64,000 nt of DNA from Lacinutrix mariniflava (GCF_001418015.1 NZ_LIQG01000026.1:496001-560000), one strand, 5' to 3'; shown: positions 33,054 to 41,868, counted from the stretch's first letter. Made by a program: numbers and translations. Notes: generated by a model not told the origin, from the sequence alone.

Positions 33054-35447
33054 ATGAAATATATATTATACTTAATTATTTTTCTTTTTTCTTCGGAAAT
33101 TATAGCACAAGAATTCACCATTTTTGGTACTGTTACAGAAGAATCTGGAAAACCTATCGCTTACGTTAATGCTGTTATTTTTTCTTCGGATGAATCGAAT
33201 ATTATTACAGGCTCAAGTACCAATGAAGCAGGTGAATTTAATATTGAAGATCTAATTGCTGGAGATTATATTTTAAAAATATCGTCTCTTGGTTTTGTTG
33301 AAACAAGTCAAGCAATAACACTTTCTAAAAACACCAATATTGGAAAGGTGACCTTAAAAGCCTCAACCCAAACCTTAGGCGAGGTTACTCTGGTAGCTAA
33401 AAAGCCAACCATTAAAAAAATGGCAGATCGTTTAGTTTTTAATGTTGAAGGTACGGCGTTAACCGAAGGTAATGTTTTAGACGTTTTACGTAACACACCA
33501 TCTGTTTTTGTTTCCGACGGAACCATTAAAATTAAAAGAGACTACCCAACAGTGTATATAAATGATAAAAAAGTAAATTTATCTGGAGAGGATATTATTC
33601 AATTTTTAGATAACACACCTGCAAATAGTATAAAATCTATAGAAGCTATTACAACTCCGGGTGCAAAGTATGATGCTTCAGGTGGAGCTGTTTTAAATAT
33701 TGTAATGGGTAAAAATTTTACTATAGGTTATAATGGTCGTGTTTTTGGTAGTTATAAACAAGGTGTTTTTCCTAGTTACACTAGTGGTATTTCTAATTTT
33801 TATAAAACTAAAAAAATAAGCCTTTCTGCAAATTACAGTTATTCTAAAAATAAGATTAATCGTGATAATGACGATAGTATTAGTTATTTAGATTCAGATA
33901 ATTCGCTAAATGAATTATGGGATTCTAATTTAAATAGAAATACAACGCTAGAAACGCATAATATAAATACGAGTTTAGATTATTTTATTGATGATAACAA
34001 TACTGTTACCCTATCTTCAAAGATAAGCTTAACACCATACTTTAAATATAGTACAAGAAACAAGACGTCGATATTTAATAATCAAGCAGATTTGCAATCC
34101 AGTTTTAATGCTAATACATTATCAAGAGATGATAAGAGCAATTTAGCTTTTGATGTAGATTATGTTAGTAAGTTTAAAAATAACGATAAATTATCTGTAA
34201 ACGGAAATTATACAAGCTATGATTACTCTAGAGTACAAGGCGTAAATAGTCAATATTTTTTAGCAGATAATAGTTTTGATTTTGATACCGCTTTTAAAAC
34301 TAATTCTAATCAAAAAATTAATTTAACGTCGTCTCAGGTGGATTATTACAAACCACTTGGTGAAGAGTCTTCTTTATCTTTTGGTATTAAAAATGCTGTT
34401 GTATATACAAATAGCGATTTAACGCAGTTTGATATTATTGATAGTCAAGAAGTTTTAAATACGTCTAATATTTTTGATTATAAAGAAAACGTGTTAGCTG
34501 GTTATGTAAGCTATGATGATAAATTTGGAGATTTTAGTTTTACTACAGGTTTAAGAGTGGAACAAACTAATCTTGAAGGAGAATCGTTTAACACCTTAAA
34601 TAAGCAGGATTACTTAGAGTGGTTTCCAACAGTTATTTTAAACCACAAAACATTTAAAAAGGCCAAACTATATGCAACTTATAAAAGATCTATTTCAAGA
34701 CCTGTTTATGAATCGCTAAACCCTTTCAAATATTTTTTAAATGATAATGTTATTGTTTCTGGGAATCCTAACTTACAACCATCATTTAGTAATAAATGGA
34801 ATTTTGGTACTGTTATAAATAATAAACATCAAGTTTATATGACCTTAACAACTACAAACGGAAATATTAACGAGTTGCCTATACAAGATAATACAACTAA
34901 TATTATAACATTTACACCCGAAAACATTGGTAAAACAACAACTTTAGGTTTTAGTTACGAGACTGATTTTACACTATTAGATAAGTGTTATTTTTATTTT
35001 GGAACAGAGATTTATAATGCAACAGAAAAAACAAAAATAGAAAACCAAAATATAAAACTAAGTCAATGGTCTAACTATACTTACTTGGCAGGAAGTGCGG
35101 ATTTTTTAAAAGATCAAAGTTTATCTGCATATATATCTTTAACATATGTGGGTAAAAATTTATTAGGACTTCAAGTGCATCAAGGGAGTTTTTATTCAGA
35201 TTTAACTATTTCTAAAACCATTTGGAATAAAAAAGGAGCAATATCTTTAGTTGCTTCAGATTTGTTTAATACACAAGATTTTAAGACTACTTCTAATTTT
35301 TTAAACCAAAGTAATACGCGATTTGCAGACCAAGATAATCGCTACATTAAACTAGGTTTTAGTTACAAGTTTGGTAATAGAACACTTGAAACTAACGAGA
35401 AAGATAAATCTAATAAAGAACGTAATAGAATACAGGCGCGAGATTAG
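33054..35447 (+). CDS. outer-membrane beta-barrel receptor, paralogue of the one at 26872
   Basis: 797 residues: signal peptide (to about residue 18, S-E-I-I-A-Q), a carboxypeptidase-regulatory-like domain (about 20-105, I-F-G-T-V-T-E-E-S-G-K-P-I-A-Y-V-N-A-V), plug domain with V-L-R-N-T-P-S-V-F-V and G-A-K-Y-D-A-S-G-G-A-V-L-N-I-V, and a barrel of the OMP_b-brl_3 type to a charged end (K-D-K-S-N-K-E-R-N-R). The shared segments T-L-G-E-V, K-x-P-x-I and V-I/V-F-V show common descent with the 26.9-kb receptor. No TonB-box or ligand clue is seen. A palindrome lies in its promoter region. Confidence 0.9.
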   Translation: MKYILYLIIFLFSSEIIAQEFTIFGTVTEESGKPIAYVNAVIFSSDESNIITGSSTNEAGEFNIEDLIAGDYILKISSLGFVETSQAITLSKNTNIGKVTLKASTQTLGEVTLVAKKPTIKKMADRLVFNVEGTALTEGNVLDVLRNTPSVFVSDGTIKIKRDYPTVYINDKKVNLSGEDIIQFLDNTPANSIKSIEAITTPGAKYDASGGAVLNIVMGKNFTIGYNGRVFGSYKQGVFPSYTSGISNFYKTKKISLSANYSYSKNKINRDNDDSISYLDSDNSLNELWDSNLNRNTTLETHNINTSLDYFIDDNNTVTLSSKISLTPYFKYSTRNKTSIFNNQADLQSSFNANTLSRDDKSNLAFDVDYVSKFKNNDKLSVNGNYTSYDYSRVQGVNSQYFLADNSFDFDTAFKTNSNQKINLTSSQVDYYKPLGEESSLSFGIKNAVVYTNSDLTQFDIIDSQEVLNTSNIFDYKENVLAGYVSYDDKFGDFSFTTGLRVEQTNLEGESFNTLNKQDYLEWFPTVILNHKTFKKAKLYATYKRSISRPVYESLNPFKYFLNDNVIVSGNPNLQPSFSNKWNFGTVINNKHQVYMTLTTTNGNINELPIQDNTTNIITFTPENIGKTTTLGFSYETDFTLLDKCYFYFGTEIYNATEKTKIENQNIKLSQWSNYTYLAGSADFLKDQSLSAYISLTYVGKNLLGLQVHQGSFYSDLTISKTIWNKKGAISLVASDLFNTQDFKTTSNFLNQSNTRFADQDNRYIKLGFSYKFGNRTLETNEKDKSNKERNRIQARD

Positions 35448-35584
35448 TAAAAGTGCTTTTTTTATATAAACACGAATGCTATCTTTCAGTAATAAATAAC
35501 TTATTATTACATCCAGAACTAGTGTTTCTATTAAAATAAAGGAGTACAATTTGTCATCGAATTTATTTTAAAATAGATTAAAAA

Positions 35585-35983
35585 ATGATTAAATCTAAAA
35601 CCGATTTCATAAACAAAATTCACCTTATAATTTCGGTAAGCATTGTCGTACCAACAGCAATAATATATGGTTTTAAACCAGAATTAAGCTTCGATATGTT
35701 TTTAGAAACTACAGACGAGCATAATTTTTATAAAGCGGTCATGGGACTGTATTTGGGGTTTTCGATGTTATGGATATGTGGTGTTTTAAAAGCTAGTTAT
35801 CTTAAAGTAGCTATTGTAACCAATATTATTTTTATGCTTGGTTTAGGTTTTGGAAGAGTAGTTAGTATTATGGTAGATGGAATACCAACTTTTGGTTATG
35901 TTTTTGGGGTAATTGCAGAACTCTTTTTAGGTTTTTATGGACTTTGGGTTTTAAACCGAATTAATAGAGATATAAAGGTTTAA
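35585..35983 (+). CDS. DUF4345-type small membrane protein
   Basis: 132 residues with four hydrophobic helices. The pattern Y-K-A-V-M-G-L-Y-L-G-F-S-M-L-W, then G-L-G-F-G-R-V-V-S-I-M-V-D-G-I-P, then E-L-F-L-G-F-Y-G-L-W is that of DUF4345 integral membrane proteins of unknown function. ATG at 35585. The next gene, dusB, has its own promoter-like element. Confidence 0.8.
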   Translation: MIKSKTDFINKIHLIISVSIVVPTAIIYGFKPELSFDMFLETTDEHNFYKAVMGLYLGFSMLWICGVLKASYLKVAIVTNIIFMLGLGFGRVVSIMVDGIPTFGYVFGVIAELFLGFYGLWVLNRINRDIKV

Positions 35984-35993
35984 GAAAAAACCG

Positions 35994-36001
35994 TAATTTT
36001 G
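35994..36001 (+). promoter_or_regulatory. -7 element of dusB
   Basis: TAATTTTG, a perfect TAnnTTTG, 19 nt before the TTG start of dusB. Confidence 0.5.
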
Positions 36002-36020
36002 CCAAAAAAAAACAAACACA

Positions 36021-37016
36021 TTGGTAAAAATAGATACAATTGAACTTCCGGATTTCCCATTACTTTTAGCACCAATGGAAGATGTTAGCGATCCACCTTT
36101 TCGCGCTTTATGTAAAGAACAAGGTGCAGATGTTGTGTATACTGAGTTTGTAAGTAGTGAAGGCTTGATTCGTAATGCTGCAAAAAGCGTTATGAAATTA
36201 GATATTTACGAAAAAGAAAGACCTGTTGGTATTCAAATTTTTGGAGCTAATATGGAGAGTATGTTAGAAACTATTGATATTGTTACGGCTTCTAAGCCAG
36301 ATATTATTGATATTAATTTTGGTTGTCCCGTAAAAAAGGTAGTAAGTAAAGGTGCTGGAGCAGGTATTTTAAAAGACATCTGTTTAATGGAGCAACTAAC
36401 TGCCGAAATGGTAAAACGTACCAATATTCCAATAACAGTAAAAACCCGTTTAGGTTGGGATGACGATTCTATTAGAATTGTTGAGGTTGCCGAAAGACTT
36501 CAGGATGTAGGCTGTAAAGCCATTGCTATTCATGGTAGAACTAGAGCGCAAATGTATAAAGGTAACGCCAATTGGAAACCAATTGCAGACGTAAAAAACA
36601 ATCCTAGAATGCATATTCCTGTATTTGGAAATGGAGATGTTACAACGCCTGAGCTTGCTATGAAAATGCGAGACGAATATGGTTTAGATGGTTGCATGAT
36701 TGGTCGTGCTACTATTGGAAATCCTTGGTTTTTTAAGCAAGTAAAACACTTTTTTGAAACAGGTGAGCATTACAGGCCAATTACTATGCAAGAACGAGTA
36801 GAAGCTGCGCGTAGACACTTACAGATGTCTATAGATTGGAAAGGAGAAATATTAGGTGTTTTTGAAACTAGAAGACATTACACAAATTATTTTAAAGGGA
36901 TTCCACACTTTAAGGAACACCGAATGAAAATGGTTACAAGTGACGCATCTGTAGATGTTTTTGCTGCTTTCGATGAGGTTTTAGAAAAGTTTGGAGATTT
37001 TCAGTTTACGGAATAG
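36021..37016 (+). CDS. dusB: tRNA-dihydrouridine synthase (DusB family)
   Basis: 331-residue FMN enzyme reducing uridines in the tRNA D loop with NADPH. Motifs are L-L-L-A-P-M-E-D-V-S-D at the TIM-barrel start, E-F-V-S-S-E-G, D-I-N-F-G-C-P-V-K-K-V with the catalytic Cys, T-V-K-T-R-L-G-W-D, I-A-I-H-G-R-T-R-A-Q, and G-C-M-I-G-R-A-T-I-G-N-P-W. A C-terminal helical RNA-binding domain follows. No ATG fits; the TTG at 36021 is the likely start as it falls just after the promoter-like element and gives the normal N-terminus. Confidence 0.95.
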   Translation: MVKIDTIELPDFPLLLAPMEDVSDPPFRALCKEQGADVVYTEFVSSEGLIRNAAKSVMKLDIYEKERPVGIQIFGANMESMLETIDIVTASKPDIIDINFGCPVKKVVSKGAGAGILKDICLMEQLTAEMVKRTNIPITVKTRLGWDDDSIRIVEVAERLQDVGCKAIAIHGRTRAQMYKGNANWKPIADVKNNPRMHIPVFGNGDVTTPELAMKMRDEYGLDGCMIGRATIGNPWFFKQVKHFFETGEHYRPITMQERVEAARRHLQMSIDWKGEILGVFETRRHYTNYFKGIPHFKEHRMKMVTSDASVDVFAAFDEVLEKFGDFQFTE

Positions 37017-37252
37017 TGGAAAGTCAAATTTCAAAACCTAACCACAAATTTCAAAAACTTACTCAGTTCTAAATAGAGTTTAATAACCTCTTCTTTTATA
37101 TTTTAAGATAAATTTAATGGTTCCTCTCTTTAGTTAAAGAGGCGGTTTTAATCTTAGATTAAAAGTGGAGAGTTTGCGAGTTGCGGGAAGCTGCAAAGAA
37201 CAACAAAGTTTTAAGTAAATAGACAATTTTTAGGCAACTCGCCAAAAAATTT

Positions 37253-38467
37253 CTAACCTGTTTTTACCATCTCTTTAGTAATTCTTGCAGAAGCAATTTT
37301 TGAGGCTATTACACCCAAAACGGTAATAGTTATAAAAACAAGAAGGATGTTTTCAAACTTAATAGCAAGTGGATAAGGTAATCTACTAGTAATGTATACT
37401 TTTAGAAATTCGGGACCGTATATTTGGTTTAGGGAAACCAGATAACCAATAAATAAGCCTAAAAGAGAACCAATAATGGTCATTGCGGCACCTTGAATAA
37501 AGAAAATACGTCGTATATCTTTTAGTGTTGCTCCAATACTATAAAGCGTGGTTAGAGTCCTTTTTTTGTCTAAAATCATCATGATTATAGAACCAATAAC
37601 ATTAAAAATTAAAATAATAGAAACTAATGTAAGCAGCAGATAAACCATTAGGTTTTCGGTGTTTAACATTTTGTTTAAAGCATCGTTTAACTGTGCTGTA
37701 TTTTTTAATGTGATATTATCTCCTAAAATGGCTTGAATTTGAGATTTTACTTCGTCTTCGTTTGCGCCTTCTTTTAACCTAAATTCAATATTTGTAATTT
37801 GGCTGTCTTTAAAACTTAGTAATTCTTGTGCAACCTCTATTGACGAGAATATATAACTATCGTCTAATTTTTCGTTTACAGTAAATACACCAACGTTTGT
37901 AGTTTGTACTTGATTAAAGGCTTGCTCTATAGAAGTAATTTGTCCTTTTCCAGGTTTAGGTACAAATAGCGTAATTCGCTTTCCATAATCTAAAAGACCT
38001 ATGTTTAAACTATTAGAAACGCCATATCCAACTACAACCTGGTTGGTTTTATCGGTTAACCAACTGCCTTCCCATAAAATAGAATCTACTACGTTTAGCT
38101 TTGTGTAATTAGCATCTACACCTTTAATAAATAAAGGTTGTTTTTTACCATCGAAAGAAGCAATAACACGCTCTTCTACTATTTTAGAATAACTTGCAAT
38201 ACCTGAAATTGCATTTAATTTCTCTTGGGTATTTGGTTCTAAAATAAAAGATTTACCAATAGTAGCTTCAGCTTTTAAATCGGGATCTATTATGGTTGTG
38301 TACTGAAGCGTAAATTCGCGAAGACCAGCAAAACCAGAGAGTACAACAAATAAAGAAGCAGAGCCTAAAACAATACCTATAATAGCAATGTAAGTGATAA
38401 AATTAATCGCATTATTAGAGCTTTTAGACCGTAAATAGCGTTTTGCGATGTAAAGTGGAAAGCTCAA
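37253..38467 (-). CDS. FtsX-like ABC permease (LolC/LolE type)
   Basis: 404-residue inner-membrane permease. One N-terminal helix is followed by a large periplasmic domain (about 45-265), and then three C-terminal helices with the FtsX core (M-I-L-D-K-K-R-T-L-T-T-L-Y-S-I-G-A-T, F-F-I-Q-G-A, G-S-L-L-G-L-F-I-G). The start S-F-P-L-Y-I-A-K-R-Y-L-R-S-K-S matches LolC/E-like proteins of lipoprotein release (LolCDE). The ATPase partner is not adjacent. Starts five bases after the rbfA stop, so cotranscribed. Confidence 0.88.
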   Translation of the reverse strand: MSFPLYIAKRYLRSKSSNNAINFITYIAIIGIVLGSASLFVVLSGFAGLREFTLQYTTIIDPDLKAEATIGKSFILEPNTQEKLNAISGIASYSKIVEERVIASFDGKKQPLFIKGVDANYTKLNVVDSILWEGSWLTDKTNQVVVGYGVSNSLNIGLLDYGKRITLFVPKPGKGQITSIEQAFNQVQTTNVGVFTVNEKLDDSYIFSSIEVAQELLSFKDSQITNIEFRLKEGANEDEVKSQIQAILGDNITLKNTAQLNDALNKMLNTENLMVYLLLTLVSIILIFNVIGSIIMMILDKKRTLTTLYSIGATLKDIRRIFFIQGAAMTIIGSLLGLFIGYLVSLNQIYGPEFLKVYITSRLPYPLAIKFENILLVFITITVLGVIASKIASARITKEMVKTG

Positions 38468-38472
38468 ACAGT

Positions 38473-38874
38473 TTAGGATTTTTTGCGTTTCTTAAAAAGG
38501 TCTGGATCTTTTAATGGGTTGTCTTCTCCCTTTAAAGATTGTTCAATTTTGTCAATATGTTCTAAAGAATCGTCCACAAAAAAGTAAAGTTGTGGCATTC
38601 TACGTAATTGATTTCTTGTACGTTGGGCTAATTCATGACGAATAAAAGGTTGGTTAGATTTTATGCCTTCTACCAATTCCTTCGCTTTATTATTTGGGAA
38701 AATGCTTAAATACACTTTCGCTACCGATAAATCTACGGTTACACTAACCTTAGATACCGAAATAATAACACCACGCATACCACCTTGAGTAGCTGCTGTT
38801 TGTAGTATATCTACTAGATCGCGTTGTAAAACCGATCCTATTTTTTTTTGTCTTTGACTTTCTTCTGTTTTCAT
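38473..38874 (-). CDS. rbfA: ribosome-binding factor A
   Basis: 133-residue KH-fold protein aiding 16S rRNA 5' end and 30S maturation. Family segments are Q-R-Q-K-K-I-G-S-V-L-Q-R-D-L, V-S-V-T-V-D-L-S-V-A-K-V-Y-L-S-I-F-P, R-H-E-L-A-Q-R-T-R-N-Q-L-R-R-M-P-Q-L-Y-F and D-D-S-L-E-H. Length and layout match. A basic tail replaces the usual acidic end. First gene of an operon with the permease. Confidence 0.96.
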   Translation of the reverse strand: MKTEESQRQKKIGSVLQRDLVDILQTAATQGGMRGVIISVSKVSVTVDLSVAKVYLSIFPNNKAKELVEGIKSNQPFIRHELAQRTRNQLRRMPQLYFFVDDSLEHIDKIEQSLKGEDNPLKDPDLFKKRKKS

Positions 38875-38917
38875 CTATTGTATTACTCCCAACACTTTAG
38901 TATTAAAGATTGGACTG

Positions 38918-38925
38918 CAAAAATA
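38918..38925 (-). promoter_or_regulatory. -7 element of rbfA operon
   Basis: CAAAAATA on the plus strand reads TATTTTTG on the minus strand, a perfect TAnnTTTG 43 nt before the rbfA ATG. Confidence 0.45.
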
Positions 38926-39047
38926 CGCTTTTTAAATATTATAGTATTTTTGAATGCAAGTTTTGTACCTTAATTAACGATTAGAACTTAAATAAATTTA
39001 AAAAAGAGGTTTCCGTCTACGCGGAAATAAAAAAAACAAAGTATTAA

Positions 39048-39464
39048 ATGAATAAAATAGAACACATAGGTATTGCTGTTAAAAGCTTAAAAGATTCAAA
39101 TAGTTTGTTTGCTAAATTATTTGGAGAACCACATTATAAATTGGAAGAAGTAGAGTCCGAAGGTGTAAATACGTCCTTTTTTCAAGTAGGTGAAAATAAA
39201 ATTGAATTGTTAGAAGCGACTAAGGAAGATAGCCCAATAGCGAAGTTTATTGAAAAGAAAGGTGAGGGTATCCACCATATAGCCTTCGATGTTGATGATA
39301 TTGTAACCGAAATTAAACGATTAAAATCTGAGGGTTTTATAGTTTTAAACGAAATTCCAAAAAAAGGTGCGGATAATAAATTAGTAGCTTTTTTACACCC
39401 AAAGTCCTGTAATGGAGTACTTATAGAGCTGTGTCAAGAAATAAAGGAAGAAATAAAGAAATAA
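39048..39464 (+). CDS. mce: methylmalonyl-CoA epimerase
   Basis: 138-residue vicinal-oxygen-chelate enzyme interconverting (R)- and (S)-methylmalonyl-CoA. Metal and catalytic segments are I-E-H-I-G-I-A-V at the start, E-L-L-E-A-T-K-E-D-S-P-I-A-K-F-I-E-K, G-E-G-I-H-H-I-A-F-D-V, and the C-terminal F-L-H-P-K-S-C-N-G-V-L-I-E-L. The enzyme links propionyl-CoA metabolism with the mutase. Monocistronic; tRNA-Met follows. Confidence 0.93.
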   Translation: MNKIEHIGIAVKSLKDSNSLFAKLFGEPHYKLEEVESEGVNTSFFQVGENKIELLEATKEDSPIAKFIEKKGEGIHHIAFDVDDIVTEIKRLKSEGFIVLNEIPKKGADNKLVAFLHPKSCNGVLIELCQEIKEEIKK

Positions 39465-39468
39465 AATG

Positions 39469-39499
39469 TTGCGACCTTTTAAAATTAATATTAGATTTG
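39469..39499 (+). promoter_or_regulatory. full Bacteroidota promoter of tRNA-Met(CAT)
   Basis: TTG at 39469-39471 as the -33 element, 20 bp spacer, and TAGATTTG (39492-39499) as the -7 element. The tRNA starts 12 nt further. It is the most complete promoter in the window. Confidence 0.75.
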
Positions 39500-39511
39500 C
39501 AAACCAATTTT

Positions 39512-39585
39512 GGTCCCATAGCTCAGTTGGTTAGAGCACCTGACTCATAATCAGGTGGTCCTTGGTTCGAGCCCAAGTGGGACCA
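39512..39585 (+). tRNA. tRNA with CAT anticodon, elongator Met (or Ile2)
   Basis: Acceptor GGTCCCA pairs with TGGGACC, discriminator A at 39585. D arm AGCTCAGTTGGTTAGAGC. Anticodon stem CCTGA/TCAGG with loop CTCATAA, anticodon CAT at 39546-39548. T arm contains GTTCGAGC. Not the initiator: the 1-72 pair is intact and the three GC anticodon-stem pairs are missing. An Ile2 identity (lysidine) cannot be excluded from sequence alone. CCA not encoded. Confidence 0.92.
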
Positions 39586-39596
39586 CTTAAAATTGT

Positions 39597-39627
39597 AAAG
39601 CCTTTCATTTAGTTGAAAGGCTTTTTT
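39597..39627 (+). terminator. terminator of the CAT tRNA
   Basis: Stem AAAGCCTTTCA/TGAAAGGCTTT with a six-base loop and T run, 12 nt after the tRNA. Confidence 0.88.
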
Positions 39628-39752
39628 GTTTTTTATAGGTAAACATCCCGTATTGCGCCTTGTTCTTCTTTAAAAATGAGTTGTATAAAGCAATTTATAT
39701 TTCTCTTTTTCATAAATTTATAAAATAAAAAGAGTGACTAATTTTTCTAGAA

Positions 39753-39769
39753 TTCGGTATTTTACCGAA
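39753..39769. promoter_or_regulatory. palindrome ahead of the PID-CTERM-like gene, with a downstream half-site
   Basis: TTCGGTA, TTT, TACCGAA: perfect 7+7 inverted repeat 90 bp before the ATG. A further TACCGAA half-site lies at 39797-39803, 34 bp on. Similar in core to the palindrome at 32988. Candidate operator. Confidence 0.4.
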
Positions 39770-39859
39770 AAAAAAGAACAGTTCGTAGATTTTTTTTACC
39801 GAATAAGTACTTAAAAGTTTTGTTAAGACAGTTTTTTTTATAAATTTACAAACTGAATT

Positions 39860-40063
39860 ATGATACAAGATAAAAACACATTAGCCTCAATCTTATTTGT
39901 ATTAATAAGTTTTGTGTGCTCTGCTCAAATGCCTCCTCCACCTCCAGCGGGACCTCCAGGACCTCCTGGTCTACCTATAGATAGTGGCTTAGTACTATTA
40001 TTTGCAGTAGGTATTCTTTACGGTATTTATAAAATGTATACGCTTAGAAAAAAGAGGCTTTAA
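39860..40063 (+). CDS. tiny secreted PID-CTERM-like protein
   Basis: 67 residues. Signal peptide at about 1-22 (L-A-S-I-L-F-V-L-I-S-F-V-C-S-A-Q), a Pro/Gly-only stretch M-P-P-P-P-P-A-G-P-P-G-P-P-G, and then L-P-I-D-S-G, one hydrophobic helix (43-56) and a basic tail K-M-Y-T-L-R-K-K-R-L. The P-I-D + helix + basic tail layout matches the PID-CTERM sorting-signal pattern described for Bacteroidota, analogous to PEP-CTERM/exosortase signals. The mature part is little more than the proline hinge. No sortase is in the window. Its end overlaps that of the convergent ribE by four bases. Confidence 0.75.
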   Translation: MIQDKNTLASILFVLISFVCSAQMPPPPPAGPPGPPGLPIDSGLVLLFAVGILYGIYKMYTLRKKRL

Positions 40064-40650
40064 CTCTTTAGGGCGTTTAGTCTCGAAACATATTTTCCAA
40101 TAACATCAAATTCTAAATTTATTATAGAACCAATTTTGAAGGTTTTAAAATTGGTATGCTCATAAGTGTAAGGAATTATGGCCACGCTAAACGTATCGCG
40201 TTTAGAATTAACTACAGTTAAACTTACTCCATTTACAGTAATAGACCCTTTTTCTATTGTAATATTATTAAGAGTAGAATCATATTTAAAAGTAAATAGC
40301 CAACTGCCTTGGGTTTCTTTAATGCTTATGCATTCTGCTGTTTGGTCCACATGACCTTGTACAATATGTCCGTCAAGCCTGTCTCCAAGTTTCATTGCAC
40401 GTTCTAAGTTAACGGTATCAAAAAGCTCTAAATTTCCAATGTTGGTTTTGTCCAAAGTCTCCTTAATAGCAGTAACGGTATAGCAATTAGTATCAATATT
40501 CACAATAGTCAAGCAAACGCCATTATGTGCAACACTTTGATCTATTTTTAATTCGCTAGTAATTGTACTTTCAACTGTAATATGTAGGTTCTCTAGCTCC
40601 TGTTTAAGATTTGTAACATGACCTAAGGTTTCAATAATTCCTGTAAACAT
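40060..40650 (-). CDS. ribE: riboflavin synthase alpha chain
   Basis: 196-residue enzyme converting two 6,7-dimethyl-8-ribityllumazine to riboflavin. Starts M-F-T-G-I-I-E-T-L-G-H-V and has the two lumazine-binding repeats: S-V-A-H-N-G-V-C-L-T-I-V and K-G-S-I-T-V-N-G-V-S-L-T-V-V, with G-D-R-L-D-G-H-I-V-Q-G-H-V-D between. The normal family length is about 200. No FMN riboswitch is visible upstream. Monocistronic, divergent from pdxA with a 66-bp gap. Confidence 0.96.
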   Translation of the reverse strand: MFTGIIETLGHVTNLKQELENLHITVESTITSELKIDQSVAHNGVCLTIVNIDTNCYTVTAIKETLDKTNIGNLELFDTVNLERAMKLGDRLDGHIVQGHVDQTAECISIKETQGSWLFTFKYDSTLNNITIEKGSITVNGVSLTVVNSKRDTFSVAIIPYTYEHTNFKTFKIGSIINLEFDVIGKYVSRLNALKS

Positions 40651-40672
40651 ACTTTTAACTATATTATTTGGT

Positions 40673-40680
40673 TAAATTTG
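40673..40680 (+). promoter_or_regulatory. -7 element of pdxA
   Basis: TAAATTTG, a perfect TAnnTTTG, 36 nt before the pdxA ATG in the ribE-pdxA gap. Confidence 0.45.
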
Positions 40681-40716
40681 CGTGTATAAAATTACGAACA
40701 ATAGTTAGCATTATTA

Positions 40717-41796
40717 ATGAAGAGAGAAGAAAAAATAATTTTAGGCATCTCTATAGGAGATTTAAACGGTATAGGTTCAGAAATTGTTTTAAAGATTTTT
40801 GAAGATAATAGAATGTTGGATTTTTATACTCCAGTAATTTTTGCATCTATTAAAACAATGACTTTTGTTAAAAACCATTTTAAGCTAAACATTAATTTGA
40901 ATAGCATAAATAATACAAACGAAATTATTCATGGTAAAGTAAACGTACTTAATTGTTGGAAAGAAAATGTAACCATTAAATTTGGTCAAGAAGACACTAA
41001 AATTGGTGAGTACGCTATAAAATCTTTAGAAGCTGCAACAAAAGCTTTAAAGGAAGAAACTATAGATGTGTTAGTAACGGCACCTATAAATAAAAGTAAT
41101 ATTCAATCTGAAACTTTTAAATTCCCAGGACATACAGATTACCTGGCTCAAGAATTAGAAGGAGATAGCCTAATGTTTATGGTTACAGATACCTTAAGAG
41201 TTGGGTTGTTAACGGATCATGTTCCAGTAAAAGATGTTTCAAGTCATATTTCTCCGGAATTAATAATAAAAAAGATAGATACCGTTTATAATTCTTTAAA
41301 AAAGGATTTTAGAATTAGTAAGCCTAAAATAGCAGTTTTAGGTATAAACCCTCATACGGGAGATAATGGTGTTATTGGAACGGAAGATGATACCGTAATG
41401 AGGCCAACACTTAAAAAAATTAAAGAAAGTGGTAAATTAGTTTTTGGACCATATGCAGCAGATAGTTTTTTTGGAAGCGATAATTATAAAAGCTTCGATG
41501 CTATAATTGCCTCATATCATGATCAAGGTTTAATACCATTTAAGACACTGTCTTTTGGTCAAGGAGTTAACTTTACAGCAGGATTAAATAGGGTGAGAAC
41601 TTCGCCAGATCACGGTACGGCTTACGAAATTGCAGGTAAAGGTATAGCCGATACTAGTTCTTTTAAAGAAGCGCTCTTTACCGCAGTTAGTATTTTTAAT
41701 AATAGAAAAGAATATGAAGAGCTCACTAAAAACCCTTTAGCTGTTAGTAAAAGGAAGCGTTTTGATGAGAGAAAATACGAATCAAAAAAGAAGTAA
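40717..41796 (+). CDS. pdxA: 4-hydroxythreonine-4-phosphate dehydrogenase
   Basis: 359-residue NAD-dependent enzyme of pyridoxal phosphate synthesis (DXP-dependent route). Characteristic segments are I-L-G-I-S-I-G-D-L-N-G-I-G-S-E-I-V, T-A-P-I-N-K, F-P-G-H-T-D-Y-L-A, T-D-H-V-P-V-K-D-V, G-I-N-P-H-T-G-D-N-G, D-A-I-I-A-S-Y-H-D-Q-G-L-I-P-F-K, and R-T-S-P-D-H-G-T-A-Y-E-I-A-G-K-G. Metal-binding His and Asp are present. Leads into the DUF177 gene, which has its own promoter element. Confidence 0.96.
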   Translation: MKREEKIILGISIGDLNGIGSEIVLKIFEDNRMLDFYTPVIFASIKTMTFVKNHFKLNINLNSINNTNEIIHGKVNVLNCWKENVTIKFGQEDTKIGEYAIKSLEAATKALKEETIDVLVTAPINKSNIQSETFKFPGHTDYLAQELEGDSLMFMVTDTLRVGLLTDHVPVKDVSSHISPELIIKKIDTVYNSLKKDFRISKPKIAVLGINPHTGDNGVIGTEDDTVMRPTLKKIKESGKLVFGPYAADSFFGSDNYKSFDAIIASYHDQGLIPFKTLSFGQGVNFTAGLNRVRTSPDHGTAYEIAGKGIADTSSFKEALFTAVSIFNNRKEYEELTKNPLAVSKRKRFDERKYESKKK

Positions 41797-41838
41797 ACAA
41801 AAAATTGTTAATAAGTCTGCTCAATAAATAAATAATTG

Positions 41839-41846
41839 TATATTTG
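41839..41846 (+). promoter_or_regulatory. -7 element of the DUF177-rpmF operon
   Basis: TATATTTG, a perfect TAnnTTTG, 22 nt before the ATG at 41869. It overlaps an in-frame upstream ATG at 41836, so that upstream ATG cannot be the start from this promoter. Confidence 0.6.
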
Positions 41847-41868
41847 CAGGCTCAAAATAGATGTGATA

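Noticed and set aside
40651-40716. FMN riboswitch before ribE
   Set aside because: The 66-bp divergent gap is too short and lacks the conserved stems of an RFN element.
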